Position numbers and translations under genes: made by a program. A stretch of DNA of 64,000 nucleotides from Candidatus Leptofilum gracile. GTDB taxonomy: Bacteria > Chloroflexota > Anaerolineae > Promineifilales > Promineifilaceae. Within the stretch, counting starts at the first letter, position 1. Each line of letters starts with the position of its first letter. Positions 1 to 9,404 of the stretch are shown here, in pieces. The notes under the pieces are model-generated. The model did no database searches, was not told where the DNA came from, and saw only the letters and a program-made list of their open reading frames with translations. The stretch is taken from NCBI GenBank assembly GCA_016713825.1, contig JADJOJ010000004.1, positions 124,001 through 188,000 of the forward strand. Direction: 5' to 3'.

Positions 1-1
1 A

Positions 2-2689
2 TTCTGCACCGGTAATCATCCGTTTGCTCCCTTTGATCACAGTTTCCTGGACCGATTGCTAAAAAATGCCCCCGATCTGGCACACGTGAATGAGCCGATA
101 CGGCCGTTCCTGGCCCGCCTGCTGGCAAAAACAGCCGACGAACGATTTGCTACGGCCCCAGAAGCATTATTTGCCCTCGCCGCAGCGTTAAACCAACCCG
201 CCCCGCCAGAAACGGCCGCTATTCGCGAAAGCTACCTGCAAGCCGCCAAATTTGTAGGGCGTAAGGCAGAACTCGCCCAGCTAACCGCCGCGCTGCCCCA
301 GGCGGCCCGTGGCGCGGGTTCCACCTGGCTCATCGGCGGCGAGAGCGGCGTTGGCAAATCGCGGCTGCTCAGCGAGCTGCGCACCCTGGCCCTGGTTAAC
401 GGATTTTTGGTTATTCAAGGGCAAGCAGAAAGAGACGGCGGTATTCCCTACCAGATTTGGCGCGAGCCTGTGCGGCGGCTGGTGTTAACCACCGATCTCA
501 GCGACGTAGAAGCCGGAATCTTAAAAGAGTTCATCCCAGACCTGCCTCAGCTGCTGGCGCGCGTCATCCCCAATGCCCCCACCTTAACCGGTTCCGCCCA
601 TTACGAGCGGCTGCTTTTTACCATCCTGGCGGTGTTCCGGCGGCAGCAAACCCCCGTGTTGCTCCTGGTGGAAGACCTCCACTGGACCCAAGAAAGCCTC
701 ATCTGGCTCAAAACGTTGAGCCAATTGGTCAAAAGATTGTCCCTGCTCATTGTAGGCACCTATCGCGACGATGAACGGCCAGATTTGCCCCAGCTGCTGC
801 CCCAGGCCCAGGTAATCAAATTGTCGCGGCTGAACAAAGCAGACATCGCCAGTTTAACCGAGGCGATGTTAGGCCCGGCAGGTACAGAGCCAGCTTTGCT
901 CAATTTGCTGCAGCAAGAGACCGAAGGCAACATCTTTTTTATGGTCGAAGTGATGCGGGCCTTGGCCACAGAGGCCGGGGATTTGAGCCAGGTTGGGCAA
1001 ATGACGCTGCCCCAGGCGGTGCTGGCTGGGGGCGTGCAAGACGTGTTACAGCGTCGCATCGGTCGAATGCCTGAATGGGGACGGCCGTTGCTGCAATTGG
1101 CTGCGGTATACGGCCGTCAGTTTGATCTGCACGTACTCTCTGCCCTGGCCCCCCACACAGAATTATCGCCCTGGCTCACCGTAGGCGCCGAAGTTGCCCT
1201 CTTTGACGTTCAGGAAGACCAATGGCGCTTTAGTCACGACAAGCTGCGCGAAGCCGTGCTCGCCGACCTGCCCCAGGCGGCGCAAAAGAGCCTCCACCGG
1301 CAGGTGGCTAAAGCCATTGAACAATTGTACCCAGACGACGAAACGCGCAGCGCCCAACTGATGGAGCATTGGCGCAATGCCGGCGACATTGCCAAAGAGC
1401 TACCTTACATTCTGAAATTTGTGCAGCAAGTGTCGCACAGCCGCAACGATTTTCAGTATGCTCTGGAATTAATTGCCCGTGGCTTTTCCCTGGCAGAACA
1501 GCTCCAGGATGTACCTGTGCAGCTAGAGCTGGCCATTATGCAAGGTTCCACGCATGACGGATTGGGTGAATACGCGGTGGCCCAGAGCTGTTTTGAGCAG
1601 GCCCTGCCCAAAATCCAGGCCTTGGGCCTCTCCCGACTTGAACGCAGAGCCCACAATACCCTGGCTCACGTGGCCTGGCAGCGCGGCAACCAGCAGGCCA
1701 TGGTCAACCACGCTACCCAGGCTTTTGCCTTAAGCCGCAAAATGGACGACGCTTCTGGCCTGGTCCACAGCCTAAACCAGATGGGCCTCGCCTACGACAA
1801 TGCTGGAGATCTGGCCAAAGCTCGCGACTATTATCACCAATGCCTGGAAGTTGCCCGCAACATCGAAAAAGATCACTACTTTGCTTCCATCGCCCTCAAC
1901 AATATTGGCGAAGGCCTGACCGACGAAGGCGATTACCTCGGCGCGCATCGGTATTATTTAGAGGCTTACGAAATTGACCAACGGCGCGGAGATCGGCATG
2001 GGGTGGCCGTTATGCTGGCCAATTTGGGCAATAATGCCCTGGCGCGGGGAGATTGGTCTGAGGCTCGTCGTTACCTGGAAGAGAGTATTCAGATTCAGCG
2101 TGATTTTGATCTGGAAACGTCGTTGGGGCTGGCGCTGAACAGCATGGTGGTGGTGGAGTTAATCGCGGGTGAGCACGTGGCCGCCGAACGGTGTGTCATG
2201 GAAAATCTAGCGCTGGCTGAAGCGCTGGGCAACCGCCTTTACCAGCCAGAGGCGCTGCTTTGGCTGGGTCATGTGCGGCTGGCGCAGCAAAAACCCACCG
2301 AAGCGTTGGCCGCTTACAACCAGGCTGTTGACGCAGCTAGAGAGGTGGGCCAGACGGTCGTTCTAGCCGACACCCTCGCCGGACGTGCGCTGGCCCAGAC
2401 GGATATGCTTGCTGCCGGGCAAGATTTGCGGGAAGCGCTTACGTTGGCCCAGCAGAATAACCTGGGGCGTCTGCGTATTAACGCGTTGACGAGTTTTGCC
2501 AATTTGTATCGGCGGCAGGGCGAGCTGGCGCAGGCCGCTGCGCTTTGCGGGCTTTTAGACGCCCAGGGCGATTTTGATCATCAGGCAATTCGGTTGCTCT
2601 ACCGGATGCCATTGGTTGCCGATCTGCGCGCCAAACTGGGGAAGCGGTTTATGAGGCGGCCAGCCAGCAGCTGCTGGGGCAGCGGTTAG
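2..2689 (+). CDS. Ser/Thr kinase-AAA ATPase-TPR signalling protein (5' partial, frameshifted; front part of a hybrid kinase)
   Basis: The gene enters from outside the window; the reading frame is open from base 2. The first residues match the end of a protein-kinase C-lobe (TGNHPF, then LLAKTADERF). An AAA_16-type ATPase follows, with Walker A GGESGVGKSRLL at about residue 95 (counted from base 56) and Walker B LLLVEDLHW. The rest, about residues 450-830, is TPR-like helical repeats. The frame breaks near 2640: one extra G in the GGGG run there would continue the protein as LGEAVYEAASQQLLGQRL. A second -1 shift between about 2767 and 2801 then joins it to the GAF-histidine kinase that follows. 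Restored, this is one polypeptide of at least 1370 residues. Kinase-ATPase-TPR-GAF-HisKA fusions are known in filamentous bacteria; the signal sensed is unknown. Confidence 0.8.
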   Translation, partial: FCTGNHPFAPFDHSFLDRLLKNAPDLAHVNEPIRPFLARLLAKTADERFATAPEALFALAAALNQPAPPETAAIRESYLQAAKFVGRKAELAQLTAALPQAARGAGSTWLIGGESGVGKSRLLSELRTLALVNGFLVIQGQAERDGGIPYQIWREPVRRLVLTTDLSDVEAGILKEFIPDLPQLLARVIPNAPTLTGSAHYERLLFTILAVFRRQQTPVLLLVEDLHWTQESLIWLKTLSQLVKRLSLLIVGTYRDDERPDLPQLLPQAQVIKLSRLNKADIASLTEAMLGPAGTEPALLNLLQQETEGNIFFMVEVMRALATEAGDLSQVGQMTLPQAVLAGGVQDVLQRRIGRMPEWGRPLLQLAAVYGRQFDLHVLSALAPHTELSPWLTVGAEVALFDVQEDQWRFSHDKLREAVLADLPQAAQKSLHRQVAKAIEQLYPDDETRSAQLMEHWRNAGDIAKELPYILKFVQQVSHSRNDFQYALELIARGFSLAEQLQDVPVQLELAIMQGSTHDGLGEYAVAQSCFEQALPKIQALGLSRLERRAHNTLAHVAWQRGNQQAMVNHATQAFALSRKMDDASGLVHSLNQMGLAYDNAGDLAKARDYYHQCLEVARNIEKDHYFASIALNNIGEGLTDEGDYLGAHRYYLEAYEIDQRRGDRHGVAVMLANLGNNALARGDWSEARRYLEESIQIQRDFDLETSLGLALNSMVVVELIAGEHVAAERCVMENLALAEALGNRLYQPEALLWLGHVRLAQQKPTEALAAYNQAVDAAREVGQTVVLADTLAGRALAQTDMLAAGQDLREALTLAQQNNLGRLRINALTSFANLYRRQGELAQAAALCGLLDAQGDFDHQAIRLLYRMPLVADLRAKLGKRFMRRPASSCWGSG

Positions 2690-2822
2690 CCGATGTGGCT
2701 CAGGCACTGCTCGATGAACAGCTGCCGGTTGTGATACCTGCCCCGCTGCCGGACGCAGTGACTACGGCCGTTTCCATCCCCCCCAAAACCGCCCTCTCCC
2801 CGAAGAACTGATCGAACAAATT

Positions 2823-4121
2823 TTGGATGAAGCCACTGGCCAATCGCCACGCCAGAAGCTGCGCGGCGAGGCGCTGCTCACCCATCTGTTGGCGGTTAGT
2901 CGCCGCATGGCCACCATGCGCTCCCTGGCCCCGCTCCTCTCCTACGCCCTAAACGAGGTAATCGCCCTGGTGGGGGCCGAGCGCGGCTATATCGTGCTCA
3001 TCAACGACGATGGCACACTCGATTTTCGGGTGCGCCGCCGCGCCGATGGCGCAGACATCCAATCTGATGCAGATACGATTAGCAACTCAATTTTGGCTGA
3101 GGTTGTGCGTAATCAACAGTCGCTGGTGGTGCGTAATGCGTTGCTGGACCCACGTTTTGGCGCAGCCCAAAGCGTTGTTGCCATGCAGCTGCGTTCCATC
3201 ATGTGCGCCCCGCTCATCACCCAAGACCGGATTATTGGGGCCATTTACGTGGAGAGTCGGTCGAGAAGCGGCCGTTTCACCGAAGATGATCTGGCTCCAC
3301 TGGAATTTTTCAGCAACCAGGCGGCCGTTGCCATTGAAAACGCCAACCTGAATGAAAATTTGGAAGAGCTGGTTGCCGAGCGCACCTGGGAACTGGCCGA
3401 AGCCAAAGAACTGGCCGAAGCCGCCAATGAAGCCAAAACCAGCTTCTTATCGAACATGTCGCATGAACTGCGCACGCCGCTCAACGCCATTCTCAACTTT
3501 ACCGGCTTTGTCTACGACGGCTTGTACGGCGAGGTGAATGCAGAGCAGCAGCACGCCCTACAGCAAGCCCTGGACAGTGGCGAGCATTTGCTCAGCTTAA
3601 TCAACGACATCCTGGATTTAAACAAAATTGAAGCGGGCATGATGCGCCTGGTCTTTGAAGCCATCGATATGAACAAAATTATGCATCATGCAGTTTCTAC
3701 GGCGAAGGGGCTGGTGAAAGATCAGCCCATTGCCCTGGTGGTAGACATTGAACCAGATTTGCCGGTGATCCAGGCAGACCGGCGGCGTCTGCGCCAAATT
3801 TTGCTCAACATTTTGTCTAATGCAGCCAAATATACGGAGCAGGGCAGCATCACCATTACGGCCAGCCATTTTGTTGAAGCTGCCTGTGTGGAAATTCGGA
3901 TTCAGGATACAGGCGTTGGCATTGCGGCCAAAGATCATCATTTGGTATTTGAAGCCTATGGACAGGCCCGCGCCAATGTGGGTAATGTAGTAAGCACGGG
4001 TCTGGGGATGGCCATTACGTATGATTTGGTACAGCTGCATAACGGCCGTATCTGGTTCACCAGCGAAGAAAATGTAGGCACAACCTTCTTTGTGCAGTTA
4101 CCCATACAACAAGCAGCTTAA
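2823..4121 (+). CDS. GAF-domain sensor histidine kinase (back part of the upstream hybrid kinase)
   Basis: A GAF domain occupies about residues 10-170, followed by a short coiled coil and HisKA with the phospho-accepting His in SNMSHELRTPLNAIL. HATPase_c follows, with the N box NILSNAAKY, G1 DTGVGI and G2 GLGMAI. There is no convincing start: the TTG at 2823 lacks a ribosome site. The frame reads in from upstream as SPEELIEQILDEATG, so this is most likely the C-terminal half of the kinase-AAA-TPR protein, separated by a missing base in the C-rich stretch before 2802. Its GAF domain closely resembles that of the kinase at 5331 (both share VGAERGYIVL and RSIMC.PLIT), pointing to duplication. 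Two receiver proteins follow and are likely phosphotransfer partners. Confidence 0.85.
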   Translation: MDEATGQSPRQKLRGEALLTHLLAVSRRMATMRSLAPLLSYALNEVIALVGAERGYIVLINDDGTLDFRVRRRADGADIQSDADTISNSILAEVVRNQQSLVVRNALLDPRFGAAQSVVAMQLRSIMCAPLITQDRIIGAIYVESRSRSGRFTEDDLAPLEFFSNQAAVAIENANLNENLEELVAERTWELAEAKELAEAANEAKTSFLSNMSHELRTPLNAILNFTGFVYDGLYGEVNAEQQHALQQALDSGEHLLSLINDILDLNKIEAGMMRLVFEAIDMNKIMHHAVSTAKGLVKDQPIALVVDIEPDLPVIQADRRRLRQILLNILSNAAKYTEQGSITITASHFVEAACVEIRIQDTGVGIAAKDHHLVFEAYGQARANVGNVVSTGLGMAITYDLVQLHNGRIWFTSEENVGTTFFVQLPIQQAA

Positions 4122-4123
4122 CC

Positions 4124-4537
4124 ATGTCTTCCGTTAGCCAAACTGCCTTTTGGGTCATCGACAACGACCCCGACACCCGCACCATTTTGCAGATATTGTT
4201 GCAAAAAGTGCTCAACTGCAATCAGGTTGCCTTTTTCGCCGATAGCGCAGATCTGGAGATGCAGACAGCGGCATTGACATTTAATCCAGATATGATTTTG
4301 GTAGATTTGGTGGTATGGCCCGTTGATGGGTATGCAATTTTGCAAAAATTACGGCAAAACAGTACATTTCAGACGGTCAAATTTGTGGCTGTAACGGCCA
4401 AAGTGATGCCACCCGATATTAAAAAGATGCGCGAGGCTGGCTTTGATGGCCTAATTAGCAAGCCCATCATTCGCCAGGTATTTCCAGAACTGATCCACCG
4501 TATTTTGGCTGGTGAATCTGTTTGGTACATCGCCTAA
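4124..4537 (+). CDS. Single-domain response regulator (CheY-like)
   Basis: This 137-residue stand-alone receiver starts 2 bases after the histidine kinase stop, so the two are translationally coupled. The acidic pocket is partly visible (VIDNDPDT near the N-terminus), the phospho-accepting Asp lies in MILVDLVVW, and the C-terminal Lys is in ISKPI. There is no output domain, so it probably relays phosphate or acts through protein contacts. It resembles the next receiver, suggesting a local duplication. Confidence 0.8.
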   Translation: MSSVSQTAFWVIDNDPDTRTILQILLQKVLNCNQVAFFADSADLEMQTAALTFNPDMILVDLVVWPVDGYAILQKLRQNSTFQTVKFVAVTAKVMPPDIKKMREAGFDGLISKPIIRQVFPELIHRILAGESVWYIA

Positions 4538-4560
4538 TTGTTTAGTAAAGGTTTTTTCAA

Positions 4561-4962
4561 ATGCTCTTACAAGGTAAAAATATCTTTTTATTGGAAGATG
4601 ACCCAATCAACTATTCAGTTATTCTTACCATTTTGCGCCAGCATGGGGCCATAACCACGCACGATTATTGGGGCGATACAACGCTGAGCCGCCTCAATAA
4701 TCATCCGTTCCCTCTGGATTTGATTTTATTAGACTTGATGTTGCCGGGGCAGGCTTCTGGCTATGATGTATTTGATGCGATTCGGGCGCTGCCAGAACTG
4801 GAAAAGGTGCCGATTGTCGCTGTATCGGCCGCAGATCCAGATGTGGAAATGCCCAAAGCCAAAGCCAAAGGGTTTAGTGGGTACATTACCAAGCCGATCA
4901 ACCGTCGTTATTTTCCAGAACAGCTGGCGCAAATTTTGGAAGGTGAAACATACTGGGGCTAA
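4561..4962 (+). CDS. Single-domain response regulator (CheY-like)
   Basis: A 133-residue receiver domain. Motifs are LLEDDPIN (acidic pair), LILLDLMLPG (phospho-Asp), VSAAD and ITKPI (Lys). The start ATG follows an AAGG-type site within AGTAAAGG. It is co-directional with the hybrid kinase genes on both sides and probably works with one of them. There is no DNA-binding domain. Confidence 0.8.
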   Translation: MLLQGKNIFLLEDDPINYSVILTILRQHGAITTHDYWGDTTLSRLNNHPFPLDLILLDLMLPGQASGYDVFDAIRALPELEKVPIVAVSAADPDVEMPKAKAKGFSGYITKPINRRYFPEQLAQILEGETYWG

Positions 4963-5330
4963 GTGCTCTGTTAGCTAAATTCTTTTACAAAGCAAAACCA
5001 ATCAGAGCACTGGAAGCTTTGTGGGTTTTGCCAAAAACTTTACTAACAAAGCACGAAGCGGGCTGGGGGGCCACTTTTGCTATCGTCTATCGGTATGCTG
5101 CAAATGGTTGTAAAAAGAAAGGCAGTTTGGGAATTTAAAGGGTCGCCAGCCCATAATGCGTGAAGCGTGACCAGAGGTTACACATCACGCTGAATTCTAC
5201 GAAACCCTAAAGACCCAAAAGAAATTGTCCAGAAATGGTAAGGAGATTTGAATATGTGTCCTTCTCGCCCTCTGCGGTTAATTTATTTTTGTGGGAGAAA
5301 CGGCCGTTTCTGACAACCAAGTAAGATATT
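4963..5330 (+). other. Intergenic region with hairpin and extended ACGGCCGT palindrome
   Basis: No gene is seen in this 368-base gap. A possible hairpin has 9-bp arms (AGTGCTCTG at 4962-4970 and CAGAGCACT at 5003-5011). Degenerate copies of the GCGTGA word lie at about 5158-5195. A perfect 16-bp palindrome, AGAAACGGCCGTTTCT, sits at 5296-5311, just upstream of the next kinase start. Confidence 0.5.
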
Positions 5331-7445
5331 GTGACAGACATCCAAAACTCCACCCTGTTAACCCATCTTCTTTCTGTCAGCCAGCATATGGCAGAAATGC
5401 GGGCGCTTAAGCCCTTGCTTTCTTACGTGGTGGATGAGGTGCTTAAACTGGTTGGGGCCGAACGTGGGTACATTGTGCTGCTAGAAGAAGGCGGCGCGCT
5501 CGACTTTCGCATTAAGCGCAAAGCAGATGGCACCGACATCGTGCCCGATGCCGACGCCATCAGTCACTCTGTTCTAAATGAAGTTATCCAAAAGCAAAAA
5601 TCAATTGTGGTGCGCAATGCGCTGCTTGACCCTAACTTTTCCACTGCCCAAAGCGTGATGGCCATGCGGCTGCGCTCCATCATGTGCACGCCGCTCATTA
5701 CCCGTAACCGCATCATCGGTGCCATTTACGTGGAAAACCGCTCCACCTCTGACCGTTTTTCCGACGAAGATTTGATCCCCCTGGAATTTTTTAGCAATCA
5801 AGCGGCCGTTGCCATTGAAAACGCCCACATCAATGAAAACCTGGAGCACCTGGTAGCCGAGCGCACGCGCGAACTGGCCCTGGCCAAAGAGGCCGCCGAA
5901 GCGGCCAACAGCGCCAAAAGCATTTTCCTCTCTAGCATGACCCATGAACTGCGTACGCCAATGAATGGCGTGTTGGGTATGGCCAGCCTGCTGCAAGAAA
6001 CAAGCCTGGACCCCGAACAGCGCGAGCTGGTTAAAACAATCCGCACCAGCGGCGACACCTTGCTGACGCTCATCAACGATATTCTCGATTTTTCCAAAAT
6101 CGAAGCCAATAAGCTGGAATTGGAACAGGTGGCGTTTGCCGTTGCCCGGTGCATTGAAGAAGCGTTTGACCTTGTCGCGCCCAAAGCGGCAGAAAAAGGG
6201 TTGACGCTGGCTTACTTTGTTGATGAGGCGGTACCTGCTATGTTGCAGCAAGATGTAACCCGCGTCCGCCAAATCCTCACAAATTTGCTCAGCAATGCAG
6301 TTAAATTTACGGAACAAGGCCACATTGTGGTACGTGTGCAGCTTGTTGGTGCCCAGGCTGCGGCCGATAATTTACCCATCACGGTGCGTTTTAGCGTGGA
6401 GGATACCGGCATTGGTATCCCTGGCGATCAGTTGGGCCGCTTGTTTGGCATGTTTCATCAGGCAGATGTTTCTACAACCCGGCGGTATGGCGGCACTGGC
6501 CTGGGGCTGGCCATTAGCAAACGTTTGGCAGAAATGATGGGTGGCGAATTAAGGGTCAGCAGCGAGGTCGGGCAGGGGACTGTTTTTTCTTTTACCATTT
6601 GGGCAACGGCCGTACTGGCCCCGCCCCAGCCAGCTGAACCGAACCCGTGTGCGGGCAAGCGAGCTGTGTTGCTTAGCAATAATGTGGTAAACCAGCAATT
6701 TTTGGCGCAGCAGCTTAAGCAGTGGCAGATATCGTTGACAACGGCCGTTTCATCCACCACCCTGCCCAACCAACTTAACGCAGCCGATCTGCTTTTTGTG
6801 GACCTCAATAACCTGGAGTTGGATGGTTTGGCGCTGCTGGCTCAGCAAAAAGCGGCGCATGCGAACCTGCATTTTGTAGCCCTCACCCATTGGGGGCAGC
6901 GTTTGCCAGACGGGCTAAGTGGGGAAAGGGTAACGGCCGTTGCCCTGCCGCTAAAATCAAACCATCTGCGTAACGCCCTGCACATCCTCTTCTTTCCCGA
7001 AGAAATGCAAAATAGGGCCACGCAAATCGACCGCCTTTACACAGAAAAAATGGCCCAAGAGCATCCCCTGCGCATTCTCATTGCCGAAGATAACAAGGTG
7101 AACCAAAAGGTTGCCACGCGCATGTTAGAGCGTTTAGGCTACCGGCCCGTTGTGGTGAGTAATGGCGTCGAAGCTCTGGCTGCCCTCAAGCAACAACTGT
7201 ACGACCTGGTGTTGATGGATGTGCAGATGCCCGAGATGGACGGTGTTGCCGCCACCCAGCGCATTCGCACCCTGCTGCCGGCCCAGACCCAGCCATACAT
7301 TGTGGCCATGACAGCCAACGCTATGCAAGGCGATCGCGAGAAGTACCTGACCATTGGCATGGATAACTATCTTAGCAAGCCCATGCGCCTGGAAGGCTTG
7401 GTGGCGGTGCTGCGTCAGGTTACGGCCGTTTCCCCAGCCGAATAG
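5331..7445 (+). CDS. Hybrid sensor histidine kinase, GAF-HisKA-HATPase-(degenerate REC)-REC
   Basis: The GTG start at 5331 opens a 704-residue protein. Residues 10-170 form a GAF domain paralogous to the one at 2823. HisKA carries SSMTHELRTPMNGVLG. HATPase_c shows NLLSNAVKF, DTGIGI and GTGLGL. A middle segment (about 440-545) resembles a receiver fold (LLFVDLNNLELDG) but looks degenerate. The C-terminal receiver (about 580-700) is intact, with IAEDNKVNQK, phospho-Asp in LVLMDVQMPEMDG and Lys in LSKPM. No transmembrane segment is seen, so it senses in the cytosol, presumably through GAF. No separate output gene follows; a strong terminator lies 30 bases downstream. Confidence 0.9.
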   Translation: MTDIQNSTLLTHLLSVSQHMAEMRALKPLLSYVVDEVLKLVGAERGYIVLLEEGGALDFRIKRKADGTDIVPDADAISHSVLNEVIQKQKSIVVRNALLDPNFSTAQSVMAMRLRSIMCTPLITRNRIIGAIYVENRSTSDRFSDEDLIPLEFFSNQAAVAIENAHINENLEHLVAERTRELALAKEAAEAANSAKSIFLSSMTHELRTPMNGVLGMASLLQETSLDPEQRELVKTIRTSGDTLLTLINDILDFSKIEANKLELEQVAFAVARCIEEAFDLVAPKAAEKGLTLAYFVDEAVPAMLQQDVTRVRQILTNLLSNAVKFTEQGHIVVRVQLVGAQAAADNLPITVRFSVEDTGIGIPGDQLGRLFGMFHQADVSTTRRYGGTGLGLAISKRLAEMMGGELRVSSEVGQGTVFSFTIWATAVLAPPQPAEPNPCAGKRAVLLSNNVVNQQFLAQQLKQWQISLTTAVSSTTLPNQLNAADLLFVDLNNLELDGLALLAQQKAAHANLHFVALTHWGQRLPDGLSGERVTAVALPLKSNHLRNALHILFFPEEMQNRATQIDRLYTEKMAQEHPLRILIAEDNKVNQKVATRMLERLGYRPVVVSNGVEALAALKQQLYDLVLMDVQMPEMDGVAATQRIRTLLPAQTQPYIVAMTANAMQGDREKYLTIGMDNYLSKPMRLEGLVAVLRQVTAVSPAE

Positions 7446-7473
7446 CTCACGTCAGCTAAATATCCCCAAAACA

Positions 7474-7506
7474 AAAAGGTGCCGTAATTTTTACGGCACC
7501 TTTTTT
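7474..7506. terminator. Rho-independent terminator (bidirectional)
   Basis: A perfect stem pairs AAAAGGTGCCGTAA with TTACGGCACCTTTT, with a 3-base loop and a T-run on the plus strand and A-run on the other side. It separates the convergent hybrid kinase (stop 7445) and the auracyanin-like gene (stop 7529), and can serve both. Confidence 0.9.
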
Positions 7507-7528
7507 GTTTCGCAATCGCGTTTAATTG

Positions 7529-7977
7529 TTACTGAACGCTCAGACGACCCTGCATGCTGGGATAATGGCCAGCCACGGTGCAGATAACCAGATAATCACC
7601 CGGTTCGGTTGGGGCCACAAACGTTTCGCGGAAATCACTCCCTGCATCTACTAAACCGGTCTCGTGCAGGATCAGGTCCGCATTGGCTGCGCTGTCAAAC
7701 GTGGCAGGCATCTCTGCATCCATTTTAATGACGGCCCAGTTATGCTGCGTGGTGCCGTTGTTGGTGAGCTGAACGGCTACCTGACCACCAGCGTTTACGT
7801 TCCATACCGGGGGTTGTCGGCGTTGTCGGGAGTGCTGCCATAGTAGTTGTCGTTTTGGGTCACCTGGATCGTCGTTGCTTCGGGGCCTGTTGATTCTTCT
7901 TCACCACCACCACCGCAGGCAGCAAAAAAGAGTGCACCAAAGATTGCGAGAATAAGTAAATACTTTAATTTCATCAT
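7529..7977 (-). CDS. Auracyanin-like blue copper lipoprotein (one frameshift)
   Basis: The start at 7977 follows AAGGAG. A lipoprotein signal (MMKLKYLLILAIFGALFFAAC, lipobox Cys21) leads a cupredoxin domain. Restoring one missing C in the run at about 7798-7802 gives 149 residues with type-1 copper ligands His79 (TTQHNWAV), Cys133, His138 and Met142 (CTVAGHYPSMQG). Auracyanins are membrane-tethered blue copper proteins of filamentous anoxygenic phototrophs. They carry electrons between alternative complex III and the reaction-centre cytochrome; here the role is inferred from ligand pattern and location. Its own promoter-like sequence lies upstream. As written, the frame stops after DNPRYGT. 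Confidence 0.85.
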
Positions 7978-8013
7978 TCTACTCCTTATTTTGTAGGTGT
8001 TTACTAGGGTCTG

Positions 8014-8042
8014 AATTAAAGCAAAAATCTTCGTCTTGTCAA
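8014..8042 (-). promoter_or_regulatory. Sigma70-like promoter of the auracyanin-like gene
   Basis: On the minus strand TTGACA (8037-8042) is followed by a 17-base spacer and TTAATT (8014-8019), about 37 bases before the start codon. The -35 is perfect and the -10 weak. Confidence 0.5.
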
Positions 8043-8189
8043 CTATTTGTAAAGCTATCGCTCGTGAAAAATTGTACAAAACCCAGATTTTTACAGCGGC
8101 AAATTTATAAGGAGGCGTTGATGAGCGCAGACTCAACACCATCAATGAAAATCCACAGATTTTGCAGATTACACAGATTTAATCCGCGT

Positions 8190-9404
8190 TCATCCGTGGC
8201 CTATTTTCACAGGAGCGGATGGCGAAACGGCCGTTTCCCATCGAGGTGGCAGCAGGCCAAAAAACGCCCCGAACGTCTGCTGCAGGGCCAGGGGAGCAAT
8301 GGTTGCCAGCCGCCAAATGAGCTGGTAAAGCCGTGGCTGGTTGTAGGGGAACAGATGTTGGGCAATGAATGCCCGACGGCGCAGCAGGTGACCCAGCTGA
8401 TCGGCTTGCAAGGCCCGCTTGTACTGGTCAAAGCGAAAATCATTGTGGCTAAACGCTTGTTTGATTTGGTGGGCGACAATACGGCCGTACTCCATCCCGT
8501 AAGAAATTCCCTCAGCAAACAGCGGGTCTACACCGGCAGCGTCGCCTGCCAAAAGCACATGTGGCCGGGCAAACTCGGCCTGGGGGTTAAACCAGCGCAC
8601 CGGATGACCCTCTAGCTGCACGTCGTCCAGGTTGACATTTCGGGCGGCCAGCCCTTCCCAAAAAGTTTGCTTCAGGTTGCCATGCGGCCGTTTAGGTGCC
8701 TGGTTTGGGGCAATGCGGCTGTCGAAAATGCCCCGGTTCATGAATGGACGCCCGGCAATGTAGCAGGGAAAGTCCCAACTGTATCCCTGTATGCCCCGTT
8801 GAATGCAGGAGAAGTCGAAGACGGCCGTTTGCTGCTGCCAACTGCCATCAATTTCTGGGGCAACCGGCGTGAGCACCCGCAACAGCCGCGCCACGCCCGC
8901 TTCTGCCTTCAGATTAAGCTTGCGACGCACCACACTATTGGCCCCATCTGCCCCCACCACCACCTGTGCCTGGTACGTCCCCTGGCTGGTGCATACACCA
9001 ACCCCCTCAGGTGTTGGATGGATGTCAAGCACTTTTTCATTGGAGTGAACAGTGATGCCCCGCGCCTGCACCGCCTGTGCCAGCGCCGCATCAAACAACT
9101 GCCGTTCGATGATGCGCATCGCCTGCGGCACCTGCACCGAAAAATCACGCTGTCCCAGGCGAAAAACAAGCTTGTTTACCACAAACGCGGGCACATTGAT
9201 GCTTAGCCCCAACTGACGCAGTTGCTCTTCTCCGTGAAAAGTTACGCCGCCGCCACACAATTTTGGCCGAGGATGCTCGGCTGCTTCTAAAACCAGCAGC
9301 TCATCGACCAGCTCTGGCAGCTGCCTGGCCAAATGCAAAGCAGTGGCGAGCCCCGTAGGCCCGCCACCGACAATTATAATTTTACGCTGAATAGGGGTGC
9401 TCAT
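8190..9404 (-). CDS. Geranylgeranyl-reductase-family FAD oxidoreductase
   Basis: A 404-residue flavoprotein. The N-terminal FAD motif is IIIVGGGPTGLATALHLA; the family signature RPKLCGGG and the second FAD motif (VLLAGDAAGVDPLFAEGI) are present. It belongs to the BchP/ChlP and archaeal GGR superfamily, which reduces isoprenoid double bonds on pigments, quinones or lipids. It is only distantly like the BchP encoded at 18431, so a different substrate (quinone or carotenoid side chain) is plausible but not shown. It overlaps the upstream methyltransferase by ATGA and ends the pucC-methyltransferase operon. Confidence 0.8.
   Translation of the reverse strand: MSTPIQRKIIIVGGGPTGLATALHLARQLPELVDELLVLEAAEHPRPKLCGGGVTFHGEEQLRQLGLSINVPAFVVNKLVFRLGQRDFSVQVPQAMRIIERQLFDAALAQAVQARGITVHSNEKVLDIHPTPEGVGVCTSQGTYQAQVVVGADGANSVVRRKLNLKAEAGVARLLRVLTPVAPEIDGSWQQQTAVFDFSCIQRGIQGYSWDFPCYIAGRPFMNRGIFDSRIAPNQAPKRPHGNLKQTFWEGLAARNVNLDDVQLEGHPVRWFNPQAEFARPHVLLAGDAAGVDPLFAEGISYGMEYGRIVAHQIKQAFSHNDFRFDQYKRALQADQLGHLLRRRAFIAQHLFPYNQPRLYQLIWRLATIAPLALQQTFGAFFGLLPPRWETAVSPSAPVKIGHG

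Noticed and set aside
8064..8615. Plus-strand open frame of about 180 codons opposite the GGR-family gene
   Set aside because: It lies antisense to a well-supported flavoprotein gene, has no ribosome site and no recognisable domain; long antisense frames are common in this GC-rich DNA.
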